Program-made: the position numbers and the translations under genes
Shown: piece by piece, positions 8,690 through 17,526 of the stretch
Position numbering within the stretch: the stretch's first letter is position 1
How the letters are laid out: each line of letters starts with the position of its first letter
Assembly: GCA_965601975.1 (NCBI GenBank)
Contig: OZ271856.1
Location: 372,001 to 436,000 of the forward strand
Source: JANQIO01 sp965601975
GTDB lineage: Bacteria; Pseudomonadota; Gammaproteobacteria; Pseudomonadales; Halieaceae
DNA length: 64,000 nucleotides
Direction: 5' to 3'
The notes under the pieces: generated by a model
What the model was told of the DNA's origin: nothing
What the model saw: the letters and a program-made list of their open reading frames with translations, nothing else
Databases searched by the model: none

Positions 8690-9161
8690 AGGAACCCACC
8701 CTTTCAGATTGGCATCGAAAACCCTGCTCTCAACGAAAGTTTAGCCCCGGCGGCAGGAGATATGGCGGAAATAGACCGAAATACGCTGTAGATGCAGAAC
8801 CGTGTTGACGCAGGTCAAGCCGGGCAGGGCGCGCGTTGCTAGCTTGAAGAAAAGAGTCATAACACGCGGAGTGAGCAATGCAGCAGTGTGCTCTCTTATG
8901 TGCCTATTCACGGCCCGGAACTTGGAGTGCGTTCGGGTCAATTGTCCAATTTGCGGCAACTGCAGCGGTTGGATGAACTGGGATTCGCAGAAGCCTGGAT
9001 CGGTGAGCAATTCACGGCGGATTGGGACTGTACTGCTGCATCGGCCCGCAGGAGCACGTCGAGGCCTTCGGCGAAGGACGGCCGGCGAGGGTGAGACTGG
9101 TCGGGGGCACAACCTCCGACCGGAGGATTGGCTTTACTACTAAATCAGGGAGTGGCCTGCC
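8690..9161. other. 472-bp gap between AraC regulator and antiporter
   Basis: No intact gene. Open frames on both strands lack family likeness except for a short fragment at 8888-9040 that resembles a luciferase-like monooxygenase (separate entry). The region must hold the promoters for the leftward AraC gene and for the rightward antiporter run, but no convincing -35/-10 pair was seen. GGGAGTGG about 8 bases before the antiporter ATG serves as its ribosome site. Confidence 0.45.
8888..9040 (+). pseudogene. Remnant of a luciferase-like flavin monooxygenase (N-terminal fragment)
   Basis: In one frame the sequence reads LQRLDELGFAEAWIGEQFTA, followed by DWD. This is the typical N-terminal strand-helix segment of bacterial luciferase-like (LLM) flavin monooxygenases, which is usually of the form LDELGFDEAWIGEHHTAGWE. 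The family needs about 300-350 residues; here the likeness stops after about 50 residues, and the frame ends at about 9094 after a run of unrelated Arg/Ser-rich sequence. I infer a decayed or deleted gene. It lies beside an AraC regulator, which might once have controlled it. Confidence 0.45.
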
Positions 9162-10367
9162 ATGTATGACAACCTGGCGATATTAGCGGTATTTGCATTT
9201 CTCTATAGCGCTATAGCCGGCCGCGTCGAGCGCAGCATGGTGACCAGCCCCATGGTCTACGTTGCCTTCGGATTTATCGCCGGCCCGATGGTGCTCGGGA
9301 TTCTGAAGATGGACGTTACCGCGGTGGAACTCCGTGTGATCGCCGACCTGACCCTGGCCCTGGTGCTGTTTATCGACGCGGCCAATGCCGACCTGGGAAC
9401 GCTGAAAACCCACGGCATCATTCCGCGGCGCATGTTGCTGATTGGCTTGCCACTGGCGATTTTGCTGGGCATTGGCGCCGGGCTGGTGGTGCTGCCCGGC
9501 CTGACCTTCTACGAGGTGTGTCTGCTGGCCACCATGCTGGCCGCCACAGACGCCGCCCTCGGCAAGGGCGTGGTTACCAACAAGGATGTCCCTGCGCGCC
9601 TGCGCGAGGGACTCAATGTCGAAAGCGGCCTGAATGACGGTATGTGCGTGCCCGTGCTCCTGGTCTTCCTGGCGTTGGCCACCGGTTCCAGTCACGGCGA
9701 AGCAGGCGGCACCTCTCTGGCACTGACCCTGGTCGCGGAGGAGATCGGCATTGGGATAGCTGTCGGTCTCAGCTTTGCTTACCTGTCCGTCAAAATCCTT
9801 CGCGTCGCCCTGGCGCGCGGTTGGCTGTCGGAAATCTGGGCCCAGATTCCGGTGATCGGCGTGGCCCTGGCCTGTTTCGCCATGGCGAGCAGGTTGCACG
9901 GCAGCGGTTACATTGCAGCGTTTGTGGGCGGACTGCTGTTTGGACATATGACGCGCTACACCCACGAACTGGTCAAGGCGGGGGAGGGGATTGCAGAACT
10001 GCTGGCGATGCTGACGTGGATCGTATTCGGCGTTTTTGCCTTCGGCCAGTACTGGTCCGTCATGACCTGGCCGGTGCTGCTCTATTCCGTGCTGAGCCTG
10101 ACATTAATCAGGGTGTTACCCAATCTGCTGGCGCTCACCCGCAGCGGTGAGGACTTTGAGTCGAAGCTGTTCCTCTCCTGGTTCGGCCCCAGGGGTCTGG
10201 CCACCATTGTGTTCATGGTGATCGTAGCCAACAACGGTTTGCCCGGTGAAGAGACGATGAAAGTCGTTGTGACCTGCGTGATCACACTGTGCATTGTTGC
10301 CCACGGTGTGACGGCCAATCCCTGGGCGGCGAGAATGGCCAGGCGCGCTCCCAAGACAGAGACATAG
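9162..10367 (+). CDS. CPA1-type sodium (or potassium)/proton antiporter, copy 1
   Basis: 401 residues, hydrophobic throughout, with about 12 membrane segments. Antiporter signatures include ATDAALGKGVV (the TD of the unwound helix) and ESGLNDG (the Asn-Asp pair that binds the cation), both typical of NhaP-like CPA1 exchangers, plus a late WFGPRGLATIVF segment. Cation specificity is not readable. It is followed 14 bases later by an AI-2E-type permease and then a ligand-gated channel gene, an apparent ion-transport operon. A closely similar paralogue starts at 18419. Confidence 0.92.
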   Translation: MYDNLAILAVFAFLYSAIAGRVERSMVTSPMVYVAFGFIAGPMVLGILKMDVTAVELRVIADLTLALVLFIDAANADLGTLKTHGIIPRRMLLIGLPLAILLGIGAGLVVLPGLTFYEVCLLATMLAATDAALGKGVVTNKDVPARLREGLNVESGLNDGMCVPVLLVFLALATGSSHGEAGGTSLALTLVAEEIGIGIAVGLSFAYLSVKILRVALARGWLSEIWAQIPVIGVALACFAMASRLHGSGYIAAFVGGLLFGHMTRYTHELVKAGEGIAELLAMLTWIVFGVFAFGQYWSVMTWPVLLYSVLSLTLIRVLPNLLALTRSGEDFESKLFLSWFGPRGLATIVFMVIVANNGLPGEETMKVVVTCVITLCIVAHGVTANPWAARMARRAPKTET

Positions 10368-10381
10368 GCTGGAACAACTGC

Positions 10382-11488
10382 ATGGACAATCAACAAACAC
10401 TGCTTAACGAAGAAGTCGTTCGCACCATCGAAATTGGTATCCGCCTGGCCCTGGTGGTCGGGATGGTGGTGTGGAGCTTCAAGATCATGCAGCCGTTCCT
10501 CTCGACGCTGGTCTGGTCGTTGATTCTGGCTGCAGCACTGTCGCCGGTGTTCCAGTGGCTGGGGCGCAAGACTGGCTGGAGCGACGGCCGCACCGCATTC
10601 CTGTTTACCCTCGTGATGCTGCTGGCGCTGTTCACACCGGTGGTGATGCTGTCCGGAACACTGGTCGACAGCACACAGGAATTCGCCACGAAGCTGGAGC
10701 AGGGCACCCTGGAGGTGCCGCCGCCGCGGGAGGGCGTCAAGGAATGGCCCATAGTGGGAGACAAGTTCTACGACGCCTGGGCACTCGCCAACCAGAATCT
10801 GGATGCGGCAATGAGCAAGTTTGAGCCCCAGGTCAAGGCAGCCGGACGCTGGCTGGTGGCATCTGCCACGGGTGGGGGTCTCGCGATCCTCCAGTTTGCA
10901 TTCTCGCTGATTATTGCCGGCGTGTTTCTCGCCTACTCGGACAGTGGCAACGCGTTTGCCCGCGGCCTGGGCCGACGCCTGGCGGGGCCGCCTGGAGAGC
11001 GCATTGCCGATACCGCCTCATCCACCGTGCGCAGCGTGGCGCGGGGCGTGCTGGGTGTGGCACTAATCCAGGCAGTTGCGGCCGCCGCGGCCTTCATAGT
11101 TATGGATGTGCCGGGTGCCGGCCTCTGGACACTGCTGGTGCTGCTGCTGGCGACAGTGCAGATACCCACTGCGCTGGTGATGATCCCCACCATCTTCTAC
11201 GTGGCCTCCGTCGCCGATCCAGTGCCCACGGTGATCTACGGGGTCTATGCCTTGATTGTCGGCTTTAGCGACAACTTTCTGAAACCCATGCTACTCGGCC
11301 GCGGGGGTACCGCGCCGATGCCGGTGATCTTTCTCGGTGCCATCGGCGGCTTCATCGTGTCCGGTATTGTCGGCCTGTTCGTGGGCGCGGTGGTGCTGGT
11401 CGTGAGCTACAAACTGTTCCTGATGTGGTATCACCAGGGCCTCGAAGCCGGTGAGGAGGTAGCCGGCGACGTTGCACAGCATGAGTAG
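10382..11488 (+). CDS. AI-2E family transporter (PerM/TqsA-like permease)
   Basis: 368 residues from ATG 10382. The layout is that of the AI-2E_transport family (PF01594): two N-terminal membrane helices (LALVVGMVVWSFKIMQPFL), a large periplasmic or cytosolic loop with helical content around residues 90-170, and a C-terminal bundle with the signature FSDNFLKPMLLGRGG followed by PVIFLGAIGGF. Family members export quorum signals or act as sodium/proton antiporters; the location between an antiporter and a channel favours an ion-related role, which is inference. Confidence 0.9.
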   Translation: MDNQQTLLNEEVVRTIEIGIRLALVVGMVVWSFKIMQPFLSTLVWSLILAAALSPVFQWLGRKTGWSDGRTAFLFTLVMLLALFTPVVMLSGTLVDSTQEFATKLEQGTLEVPPPREGVKEWPIVGDKFYDAWALANQNLDAAMSKFEPQVKAAGRWLVASATGGGLAILQFAFSLIIAGVFLAYSDSGNAFARGLGRRLAGPPGERIADTASSTVRSVARGVLGVALIQAVAAAAAFIVMDVPGAGLWTLLVLLLATVQIPTALVMIPTIFYVASVADPVPTVIYGVYALIVGFSDNFLKPMLLGRGGTAPMPVIFLGAIGGFIVSGIVGLFVGAVVLVVSYKLFLMWYHQGLEAGEEVAGDVAQHE

Positions 11489-11494
11489 GCGCGC

Positions 11495-12598
11495 TTGAAC
11501 TTGCGATTGGCAATGCAAACGCTAACGTGCCTCCTGCTTGTGGTCATGGCGGTGGTATGGGGCGGCCCGGCGATGGCGCAGGATGCCAGGCAGGAGTCAC
11601 TACCCCTGAAAATCGGCGTGTTCGAAGCGCCACCGTTTACCTCGGAGAACGACCAGGGTGGCTGGGAGGGTCTGAGCATCGACCTGTGGCAGCGCATTGT
11701 CGAGGAGCTCGGCAGGGAAAGCACCTTTCAGGGGTTCACAGATCTCGCCCAGCTGCGAGAGGCGCTCGCGGCGGGTGAGATCGATGTCATCCTTACCGTA
11801 CCCGCGACGCAGGAATACGAGACCATGATGGATCTCACCCAGCCGTACTTCCGCTCGGGTTACGGCATCGCGGTGTCTGCCAATCAATCTGCCGGCAGCT
11901 GGCTGAGCTACCTTGCCCTGGTCGATTTCTCGAGGATCGCGATGCTGTTTATCGGCCTTGTTGGCCTCTGGCTGATTGCAGGCGGCAGTCTCTACCTGCT
12001 GGAACGGAGGCGGAACCCGGATATGTTCGGCGGCGGCTTCGTGAAGGGTACGGGGCAGGGCGTCTGGTGGGCCGCGGTCACCATGACGACGGTGGGCTAT
12101 GGCGACAAGGCGCCCCTGACGCTGGCGGGTCGCACGATTGCCGTGGTCTGGATGTTCGCCTCTATTGTGCTCATCTCGAGCTTCACCGCGTCGATCGCGG
12201 CGGCACTGACCACGGAAAAGCTGCTGGGCAAGGTGCGTGGCCCCCAGGACCTGCCCCACGTGCGGGTTGGCAGCGTGAGCAACTCATTGCCGGCTAACTG
12301 GCTCGAGGACCGGGGCATCATCGCCGCGCCCTATGACGCCGTCAGCGACGGAATCCGAGCTGTCGACGCCAATAACATCGATGCCTTCGTGTTCGATGTG
12401 GCGGTCCTGAAAGACACCACCAACAGTGAATTTCCCGGGCGGGTTGCTGTACTGCCGCAGGTGGTGGCTCAATACTACGTCGGCATCGGCGTGGCCCATC
12501 GAAATCCACTCCGTGAGGCCATCGATCGTGCGCTGCTGGGAGTCATTGCCAGCGAGGAATGGGAGCGATTGCTGGCGCGGTACGGCTTGCACAAGTAG
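11495..12598 (+). CDS. GluR0-like ligand-gated potassium channel (prokaryotic ionotropic glutamate receptor)
   Basis: 367 residues. In order: a signal peptide (residues 1-28), the first lobe of a periplasmic amino-acid-binding domain (about 36-130, LKIGVFEAPPF and FQGFTDLAQLREALAAGEID), a membrane helix (about 147-170), a pore loop with the potassium selectivity filter TTVGYGDK (198-205), a further helix carrying SSFTASIAAALT (228-239), which matches the SYTANLAAFLT gate motif of animal receptors, and the second binding lobe (about 246-345). This is the GluR0 arrangement. The ligand is probably an amino acid. TTG 11495 is used as start because it keeps a positive residue before the signal core; ATG 11513 is an alternative. 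Confidence 0.88.
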   Translation: MNLRLAMQTLTCLLLVVMAVVWGGPAMAQDARQESLPLKIGVFEAPPFTSENDQGGWEGLSIDLWQRIVEELGRESTFQGFTDLAQLREALAAGEIDVILTVPATQEYETMMDLTQPYFRSGYGIAVSANQSAGSWLSYLALVDFSRIAMLFIGLVGLWLIAGGSLYLLERRRNPDMFGGGFVKGTGQGVWWAAVTMTTVGYGDKAPLTLAGRTIAVVWMFASIVLISSFTASIAAALTTEKLLGKVRGPQDLPHVRVGSVSNSLPANWLEDRGIIAAPYDAVSDGIRAVDANNIDAFVFDVAVLKDTTNSEFPGRVAVLPQVVAQYYVGIGVAHRNPLREAIDRALLGVIASEEWERLLARYGLHK

Positions 12599-12778
12599 TG
12601 GAAGAATTGTTCGGAGCATCCGATCCTGTGAACGGGAAAAGATACAATCAGGGAGACGTCGCCGGTGTATTCTTATTGGGACTGGACACCTTGAAGGTGG
12701 CGGCATGTTAGAGCCGCTTCTATGATGGTCACGACAGGATCAGTTGTCGAAAAGCATCAGCCGTTGATACCGGGAGTT

Positions 12779-13393
12779 ATGCGTAAAACCATTGCCTGCC
12801 ACGCCTGCGACCTGCTCGTGGACGTCGAAGACCTCAAAGTTGGCCAGCGTGCCAACTGTCCGCGCTGCGGTCATTTCCTGACGCGGATTCGCAAGGACGC
12901 CCACAGCAAGGTGCTGGCCTACTCGGTGGCGGCGTTGATTGCCCTGGTGACCGCCAACGCCTTCCCATTCCTGTCTTTTTCTTCCAGCGGCCTTGAGAGT
13001 GTGATGACCTTGCCGCAGACACCAATGATGCTGTGGGACAACGGATTGCCGATGGTGGCTATCCTGGTGGCAGCTTTTATTATTTATATCCCTGCCGCGG
13101 TGCTGGTGCTGCTCATCTTGCTGTGCATGCCCCTGCGCGGAGAGCGCTGGCGCCCCTGGCTGAAGCCCGTAGGTCGCTGGATCTTCACCTTGCAAAGCTG
13201 GTCTATGGTGGAGGTGTTCATCATCGGCGTGATTGTCTCTTTGGTGAAAATTATGAAGATGGCCACCGTGACCATGGGTCTGTCTTTCTGGGGGTACGTG
13301 TTCTTCGCCATTCTGTTCACCATGGCAATCGCCGCTCTGGACAAGTACCAGTTGTGGCAGGAAATTGAGGCGCTGGAGGATCAACGTGGCTGA
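12779..13393 (+). CDS. pqiA: PqiA-like membrane protein, first half
   Basis: 204 residues from ATG 12779, preceded by CGGGAGTT. It opens with a rubredoxin-like zinc ribbon (CHACDLLVDVEDLKVGQ...CPRCG) and then has four membrane helices, as in one half of E. coli PqiA (417 residues). It works with PqiB and PqiC in lipid transport between the inner and outer membranes. The next gene encodes the other half and starts inside the end of this one, so the two are translationally coupled. The frame is open 57 bases further upstream to 12722. Confidence 0.88.
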   Translation: MRKTIACHACDLLVDVEDLKVGQRANCPRCGHFLTRIRKDAHSKVLAYSVAALIALVTANAFPFLSFSSSGLESVMTLPQTPMMLWDNGLPMVAILVAAFIIYIPAAVLVLLILLCMPLRGERWRPWLKPVGRWIFTLQSWSMVEVFIIGVIVSLVKIMKMATVTMGLSFWGYVFFAILFTMAIAALDKYQLWQEIEALEDQRG

Positions 13394-14021
13394 GTTCGAA
13401 GGCTCGACCGCTAAGTCAGAGGGCATGGCCTCCTGCCATACCTGCCTGAAGCTGGTGCCCGCTGATACCCATGACTGCCCGCGCTGCGGTTCCGCCGTGC
13501 ACCAGCGTGAGACCAATAGCCTGCAGCGCTGCGTGGCCCTGCTGATTACTGCCTGCATTCTGTACATTCCCGCCAACGTGCTGCCTATCATGTACACGGA
13601 TCAGCTTGGCAAGACCGAGGCCAGCACCATCATCGGCGGCGTGGTGTTGCTGATCAAACTGGGCAGCATCCCGATTGCGGCGATCATTTTCATCGCCAGT
13701 GTCATGGTGCCCTCGGGCAAGCTGATCGCCATGTTCTATCTGGTGTGGTCGGTTCGAACGCACTCAAAGCTCAGCCCGCAGCAGCGGACGGTCATGTACC
13801 AGGTGACGGAGTTCATCGGCAAGTGGTCCATGGTGGATGTGTTCGTGGTGGCTATACTGGTTGCGCTGGTTAACCTGGGGGGCTTGCTGGTGATCCGGCC
13901 CGGCTACGCAGCGCTGTCTTTTGCCGGGGTGGTGATCGTCACCATGATTGCGGCAGAGATTTTTGACTCCCGGCTGATCTGGGACCAACTGGACAACAAG
14001 AATGACAACAGCACAGCCTGA
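13386..14021 (+). CDS. pqiA: PqiA-like membrane protein, second half
   Basis: 211 residues from GTG 13386, which follows a strong ribosome site (GGAGGATCAAC) inside the preceding gene; the two reading frames overlap by 8 bases. It again carries a CxxC...CPRCG zinc ribbon (CHTCLKLVPADTHDCPRCG) and four membrane helices including ILYIPANVLPIMYT, the hallmark of PqiA. Together with its neighbour it makes up the two-domain PqiA of enteric bacteria as two polypeptides. The downstream pqiB starts 20 bases before this gene ends. Confidence 0.9.
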   Translation: MAEFEGSTAKSEGMASCHTCLKLVPADTHDCPRCGSAVHQRETNSLQRCVALLITACILYIPANVLPIMYTDQLGKTEASTIIGGVVLLIKLGSIPIAAIIFIASVMVPSGKLIAMFYLVWSVRTHSKLSPQQRTVMYQVTEFIGKWSMVDVFVVAILVALVNLGGLLVIRPGYAALSFAGVVIVTMIAAEIFDSRLIWDQLDNKNDNSTA

Positions 14022-15648
14022 GATTAAGGAAGGCAGCGGCTTCAATGCGATCTGGATCATCCCGGTCGTGGCGGCGCTGCTGGGGATCTACATGGTCGTT
14101 CACACATGGATGACAGAGGGTCCCGAAATCACCATCGCCTTCGATACCGCACAGGGCCTCACCGCGGGCAAGACCAAGATCAAGTATCGCAACGTCGAGG
14201 TGGGTCTCGTCACCGAGGTCAATCTGACCGACGACTTCGAGGGGGTGGTGGCGAAGGTCAAGATGGACCTGCAGGCCAGGCCCCTGCTCAAGTCTGACAC
14301 GCAATTCTGGGTCGTTACCGCCCGAATCGGTGTCGGGAATGTTTCTGGCCTCGATACACTGCTCTCGGGCGCCTACATCCAGATGGCGCCCGGCGTAGAG
14401 GGCAAGCCGGGTGCGCGGGCCTTCACCGCCCTGCCGCGACCACCGCTGACGGCAGCAGACGCGCCGGGCCTGCGGCTGAACCTTTTGAGCGACCACGGGG
14501 GATCGGTAAGCACCGGCGACGCCGTGCTCTACAAGGGCTATAAGGTCGGTCGCATCGAGCACAGCGAGTTCGATGCGGAGCGCGAGCGTATGCGCTACGA
14601 GATCTTCATCGACGCGCCCTACCACGAGCTGATCGACAGCTCCGTGCGGTTTTACAACACCAGCGGCATTTCCCTGAATGCCAGCGCAGAGGGGCTGAAG
14701 CTGACGACTGGCTCCATGGATACTGTCCTGCTGGGCGGCGTCGCCTTCGCCAGACCGCCGGATCTCGACAAAGGCGACCCGGTGGAATCCGGTGCGGAGT
14801 TCGACCTCTACGACAGCTACGAAGCGTCTATGGAGAATCCTTTCCGCTACGGCATGTACATCGTCGTACGCTTCAAACAGTCACTGAAAGGCCTGCTGCC
14901 GGGAGCGCCGGTGGAATACCGCGGTATACACATGGGCCGGGTCGTGCGGCTGATGTTCCGCGATCTGATAGAGCAACAACTCATAGAGTCACAGGAGACC
15001 GGTGAGGTAGCCGAGTCTACCGGGGTGCCCATACCCGTACTTCTATACCTGGAGCCGGGGAGATTGACACTCCCGGACAATCCTGAAGGTCTGGAGATAC
15101 TCAACGCAGCCGTCGTGTCAGGGGTAGCCCATGGCATGCGAGCGTCCCTGGAAACAGGGAACCTGCTGACGGGTGCCAAGTACATCGGCATCGAGTATTA
15201 CCCCAATGAGGAAGGGGAAGCGGAAGTCGGGGAGTGGGGAGGTTACACGGAAATTCCCACCATCGGCGGCGGCTTCGACCAGATCGTCGTAAAGCTCAAC
15301 AGCATTCTCGACAAGGTCGACCGGGCGCCGTTGGAGGAAACCCTGGTCAACGTCAACGATGCAGTGGCCAAGCTCGACAAGGCCCTGGCGGGGCTGGAGA
15401 AAATCCTCAACAGCGAGGACACGCAGCAGCTGCCAGAAGACCTGAGTCGTACCCTGGAAGAGCTGCGCCAGACCCTCGACGGCCTGTCGCCGGATTCCGA
15501 GCTGTATGAGAACGTCAACAGCAGCATGCGCCAGCTGAACCGCACCCTGAACAATATCGAAGCGCTGACCCGGACCCTGTCCGGCCAGCCCAATGCGGCG
15601 ATCATGGGCAGCAAGCTGCCGCCAGACCCAGAACCCAAAGCGAAGTAA
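14002..15648 (+). CDS. pqiB: PqiB: MCE-domain lipid transport protein
   Basis: 548 residues, close to E. coli PqiB (546). One N-terminal membrane helix (about 17-35) anchors it in the inner membrane. Three MCE domains follow, marked by the repeated Y-[RK]-x-x-x-V/M-G-x-V/I motif: YRNVEVGLV (62-70), YKGYKVGRI (about 177) and YRGIHMGRV (about 306). The C-terminal 120 residues are a coiled coil (LDKVDRAPLEETLVNVNDAV, LEKILNSEDT), as in the PqiB needle that forms a channel across the periplasm. Its start overlaps the preceding pqiA half; pqiC follows after 17 bases. Confidence 0.95.
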   Translation: MTTAQPEIKEGSGFNAIWIIPVVAALLGIYMVVHTWMTEGPEITIAFDTAQGLTAGKTKIKYRNVEVGLVTEVNLTDDFEGVVAKVKMDLQARPLLKSDTQFWVVTARIGVGNVSGLDTLLSGAYIQMAPGVEGKPGARAFTALPRPPLTAADAPGLRLNLLSDHGGSVSTGDAVLYKGYKVGRIEHSEFDAERERMRYEIFIDAPYHELIDSSVRFYNTSGISLNASAEGLKLTTGSMDTVLLGGVAFARPPDLDKGDPVESGAEFDLYDSYEASMENPFRYGMYIVVRFKQSLKGLLPGAPVEYRGIHMGRVVRLMFRDLIEQQLIESQETGEVAESTGVPIPVLLYLEPGRLTLPDNPEGLEILNAAVVSGVAHGMRASLETGNLLTGAKYIGIEYYPNEEGEAEVGEWGGYTEIPTIGGGFDQIVVKLNSILDKVDRAPLEETLVNVNDAVAKLDKALAGLEKILNSEDTQQLPEDLSRTLEELRQTLDGLSPDSELYENVNSSMRQLNRTLNNIEALTRTLSGQPNAAIMGSKLPPDPEPKAK

Positions 15649-15665
15649 GCAGCAGAGGCCAAGAT

Positions 15666-16235
15666 ATGAGATCAACAATACTTCTGTGCCTGGCCCTGCT
15701 TGCGGCCTGCGGTGGCACGCCGGTGCAGACCGAATACTATCTGCTGCGCTCGGACGTGGAGCAGCAAAGCCGCGACCTGTCGCCCTCCAGGAAGTACGCC
15801 ATGGGGCGCATCGTCATCGCCCCCTACATCGATCAGCCGGGCATTGTGCTGGAGACTGCGTCGGGTGAGATTCGACCCGCCATGCACCACCAGTGGGCGG
15901 AACCCATGAAGGAGGGCCTGCGGCAGTTCCTGCGGGTTGAAATCTCCGACGCGGTGGGAGAAGACATCTTCCCGGTGGAGTACAGCGAGGGTGACCTGGC
16001 ATTCGACGTGAGAATCGACCAGTTGCACGGAACCGCCGATGGCGAGGCCAGGCTGGTGGCCTATTGGGTGGTACTGCGCGACCGGGACATCCTCGCGTCC
16101 TACCAGTTCTCGGAAACCGAGCCACTGCGGACGGATGGCTACGCAGCGCTGGCAAGGGCTGAGAAGGCGCTGCTGCGCCGCCTCTCAAAGCAAATCGCTG
16201 AGTCCCTGAGGGATGCGGGGACAGCTGACGGCTAG
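15666..16235 (+). CDS. pqiC: PqiC: outer-membrane lipoprotein of the Pqi system
   Basis: 189 residues. Lipoprotein signal with the lipobox LLAAC (Cys15), then the ABC_trans_aux domain (PF03886) signature TEYYLLRSD and later GRIVIAPYIDQPGIVLE. In E. coli PqiC sits in the outer membrane and receives the PqiB tube. Its place directly after pqiB confirms the assignment. The stop codon shares a CTAG palindrome with the stop of the convergent gene (16232-16235). Confidence 0.92.
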   Translation: MRSTILLCLALLAACGGTPVQTEYYLLRSDVEQQSRDLSPSRKYAMGRIVIAPYIDQPGIVLETASGEIRPAMHHQWAEPMKEGLRQFLRVEISDAVGEDIFPVEYSEGDLAFDVRIDQLHGTADGEARLVAYWVVLRDRDILASYQFSETEPLRTDGYAALARAEKALLRRLSKQIAESLRDAGTADG

Positions 16236-16741
16236 TCAGTGCGGCGGTAGAAACCCTCAAACCAGGGCTGCCACTGGCCCTGCGCGTCCTGTTCTTCAAA
16301 GAACTGCCTGACGCGACCGTCCTCCAGGGGTGTCCACCTGGCTCGAAACGCCGCTTCACGGCCCTGGGCCAGGTAATAGATCGTCCCCTCCATGACCATG
16401 GAGCCGTCTTCCAGGCCGCCGGCGGTGTAGATGATGGTGTTGCCGCTGTCCACCCAGTGCTGGTGCCACTGTTCGTTTGAGGGATTGTAGTAGTTCATGC
16501 TACTGCCGGAGCTGCCGCGGGCGCTCCGCCATTCCTCGAACAGCAGGCAGCCCCGTTCCCGGCTGCTGATGGTGTTCTGGCCGTAGGTGGTCTTGCCGTC
16601 CCGGTCGGTCACCTGCCAGCTTCCCAGCCAGAAATCGAAGGCCCGGTGCGGCGCAGACGCCTGGCAGTCGAAGGGCTGGGGCGCCTGGCCCAGGGCCATG
16701 CCGGGAAGGATAAGGCACAGCAGGAGTGTCAGTCTTTTCAT
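16232..16741 (-). CDS. DUF1579-like secreted protein
   Basis: 169 residues. A signal peptide is clear (KRLTLLLCLILPGMALGQA). The mature part begins with HRAFDFWLGSWQVTD, typical of DUF1579 and related beta-barrel domains, followed by SRERGCLLFEEWRSA, MNYYNPSNEQWHQHWVDSGN and a C-terminal WQPWFEGFY. The role is unknown, and small-ligand binding in the periplasm is only an inference from the fold family. The stop of the upstream DUF924 gene overlaps this start by one base (16741), so the two form an operon. Confidence 0.78.
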   Translation of the reverse strand: MKRLTLLLCLILPGMALGQAPQPFDCQASAPHRAFDFWLGSWQVTDRDGKTTYGQNTISSRERGCLLFEEWRSARGSSGSSMNYYNPSNEQWHQHWVDSGNTIIYTAGGLEDGSMVMEGTIYYLAQGREAAFRARWTPLEDGRVRQFFEEQDAQGQWQPWFEGFYRRTD

Positions 16742-17346
16742 CAGAATCCCCCGTGTTTTTCCATGTAGGCCAGCTCTTCGGCGGTCGATTCGCGGCCGAG
16801 AATGGCATTGCGGTGAGGGAAGCGGCCGAACCGCGCGATAACGTCCCGATGTGCCACCGCGTAGCGCCGAAAGTCGGCTATTCGCGCCTGTGCGCGCTCC
16901 GGCCCCTCATCCAGTAGACGGTCGAAGTGCGCTATGCCCTCATTCTGCGCCACCAGGTCTTCCGCGTGCTCGAAGGGGATATACAGGAATACCCGGTGAA
17001 TAGCGGGCATGCCCGCATCGATGCCTTCCTCAACGGCCAGGCGGGCCAGGCCAAGCGCCCGCGCGTCACCGGCAAAGGCCTGGGGCGTGCCGCGGTAGAT
17101 ATTGCGAGTGAACTGGTCCAGCAGCACGACCAGCGCCACCAATCCGGACGGGGAGGACGCCCAACCGTCAATGTCGCCGGATATGGCTGTCGCGACGTCG
17201 CCGCCAAAGGCTGAGCGACACGCGTCGTCCACGCCTGCCGGTGGGTTGAACCAGAGCTTCTGCTGCTCCGCCGTGGCCATGCCCTCTGAATCCAGTTCAC
17301 CGAACCAGTAGCGGAGCACGGCTTCAATCCTTTCGGAATCGTTCAC
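16741..17346 (-). CDS. DUF924 family protein (TPR-like fold)
   Basis: 201 residues. Recognised as DUF924 (PF06041) by VLRYWFGELD near the start, QQKLWFNPPAGVDD, LVVLLDQFTRNIYRGTPQAFAGD, FLYIPFEHAED and the C-terminal RFGRFPHRNAILGRES. Structures of this family show a TPR-like helical fold, but the biochemical function is unknown. Soluble and cytosolic, with no signal. It precedes the DUF1579-like gene with a one-base overlap. Confidence 0.92.
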   Translation of the reverse strand: MNDSERIEAVLRYWFGELDSEGMATAEQQKLWFNPPAGVDDACRSAFGGDVATAISGDIDGWASSPSGLVALVVLLDQFTRNIYRGTPQAFAGDARALGLARLAVEEGIDAGMPAIHRVFLYIPFEHAEDLVAQNEGIAHFDRLLDEGPERAQARIADFRRYAVAHRDVIARFGRFPHRNAILGRESTAEELAYMEKHGGF

Positions 17347-17526
17347 AGTGCGGTCATTTCATCCCGTGTCATGATCGGCGCAGTATAGACAATGCCCGTA
17401 AGCCCTTGTTTTCTGGTGCGGTGAGCGAACCGGCCTCTTAAATTCGCGGCAAAATGCGTCTGGCGGCTTCATCGGTCACCGGCTTTGGATTATCATCGGT
17501 GGCCTTTTCCGCGGAGGTGACCAGCC

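Noticed and set aside
9035..9160. C-terminal luciferase-like remnant (IGPQEHVEAF in another frame)
   Set aside because: The likeness to IGTPE-type ends of the family is too short to support a claim.
17347..17526. ParB-binding (parS) site before the ParA gene
   Set aside because: No 16-bp TGTTTCACGTGAAACA-like palindrome was found there.
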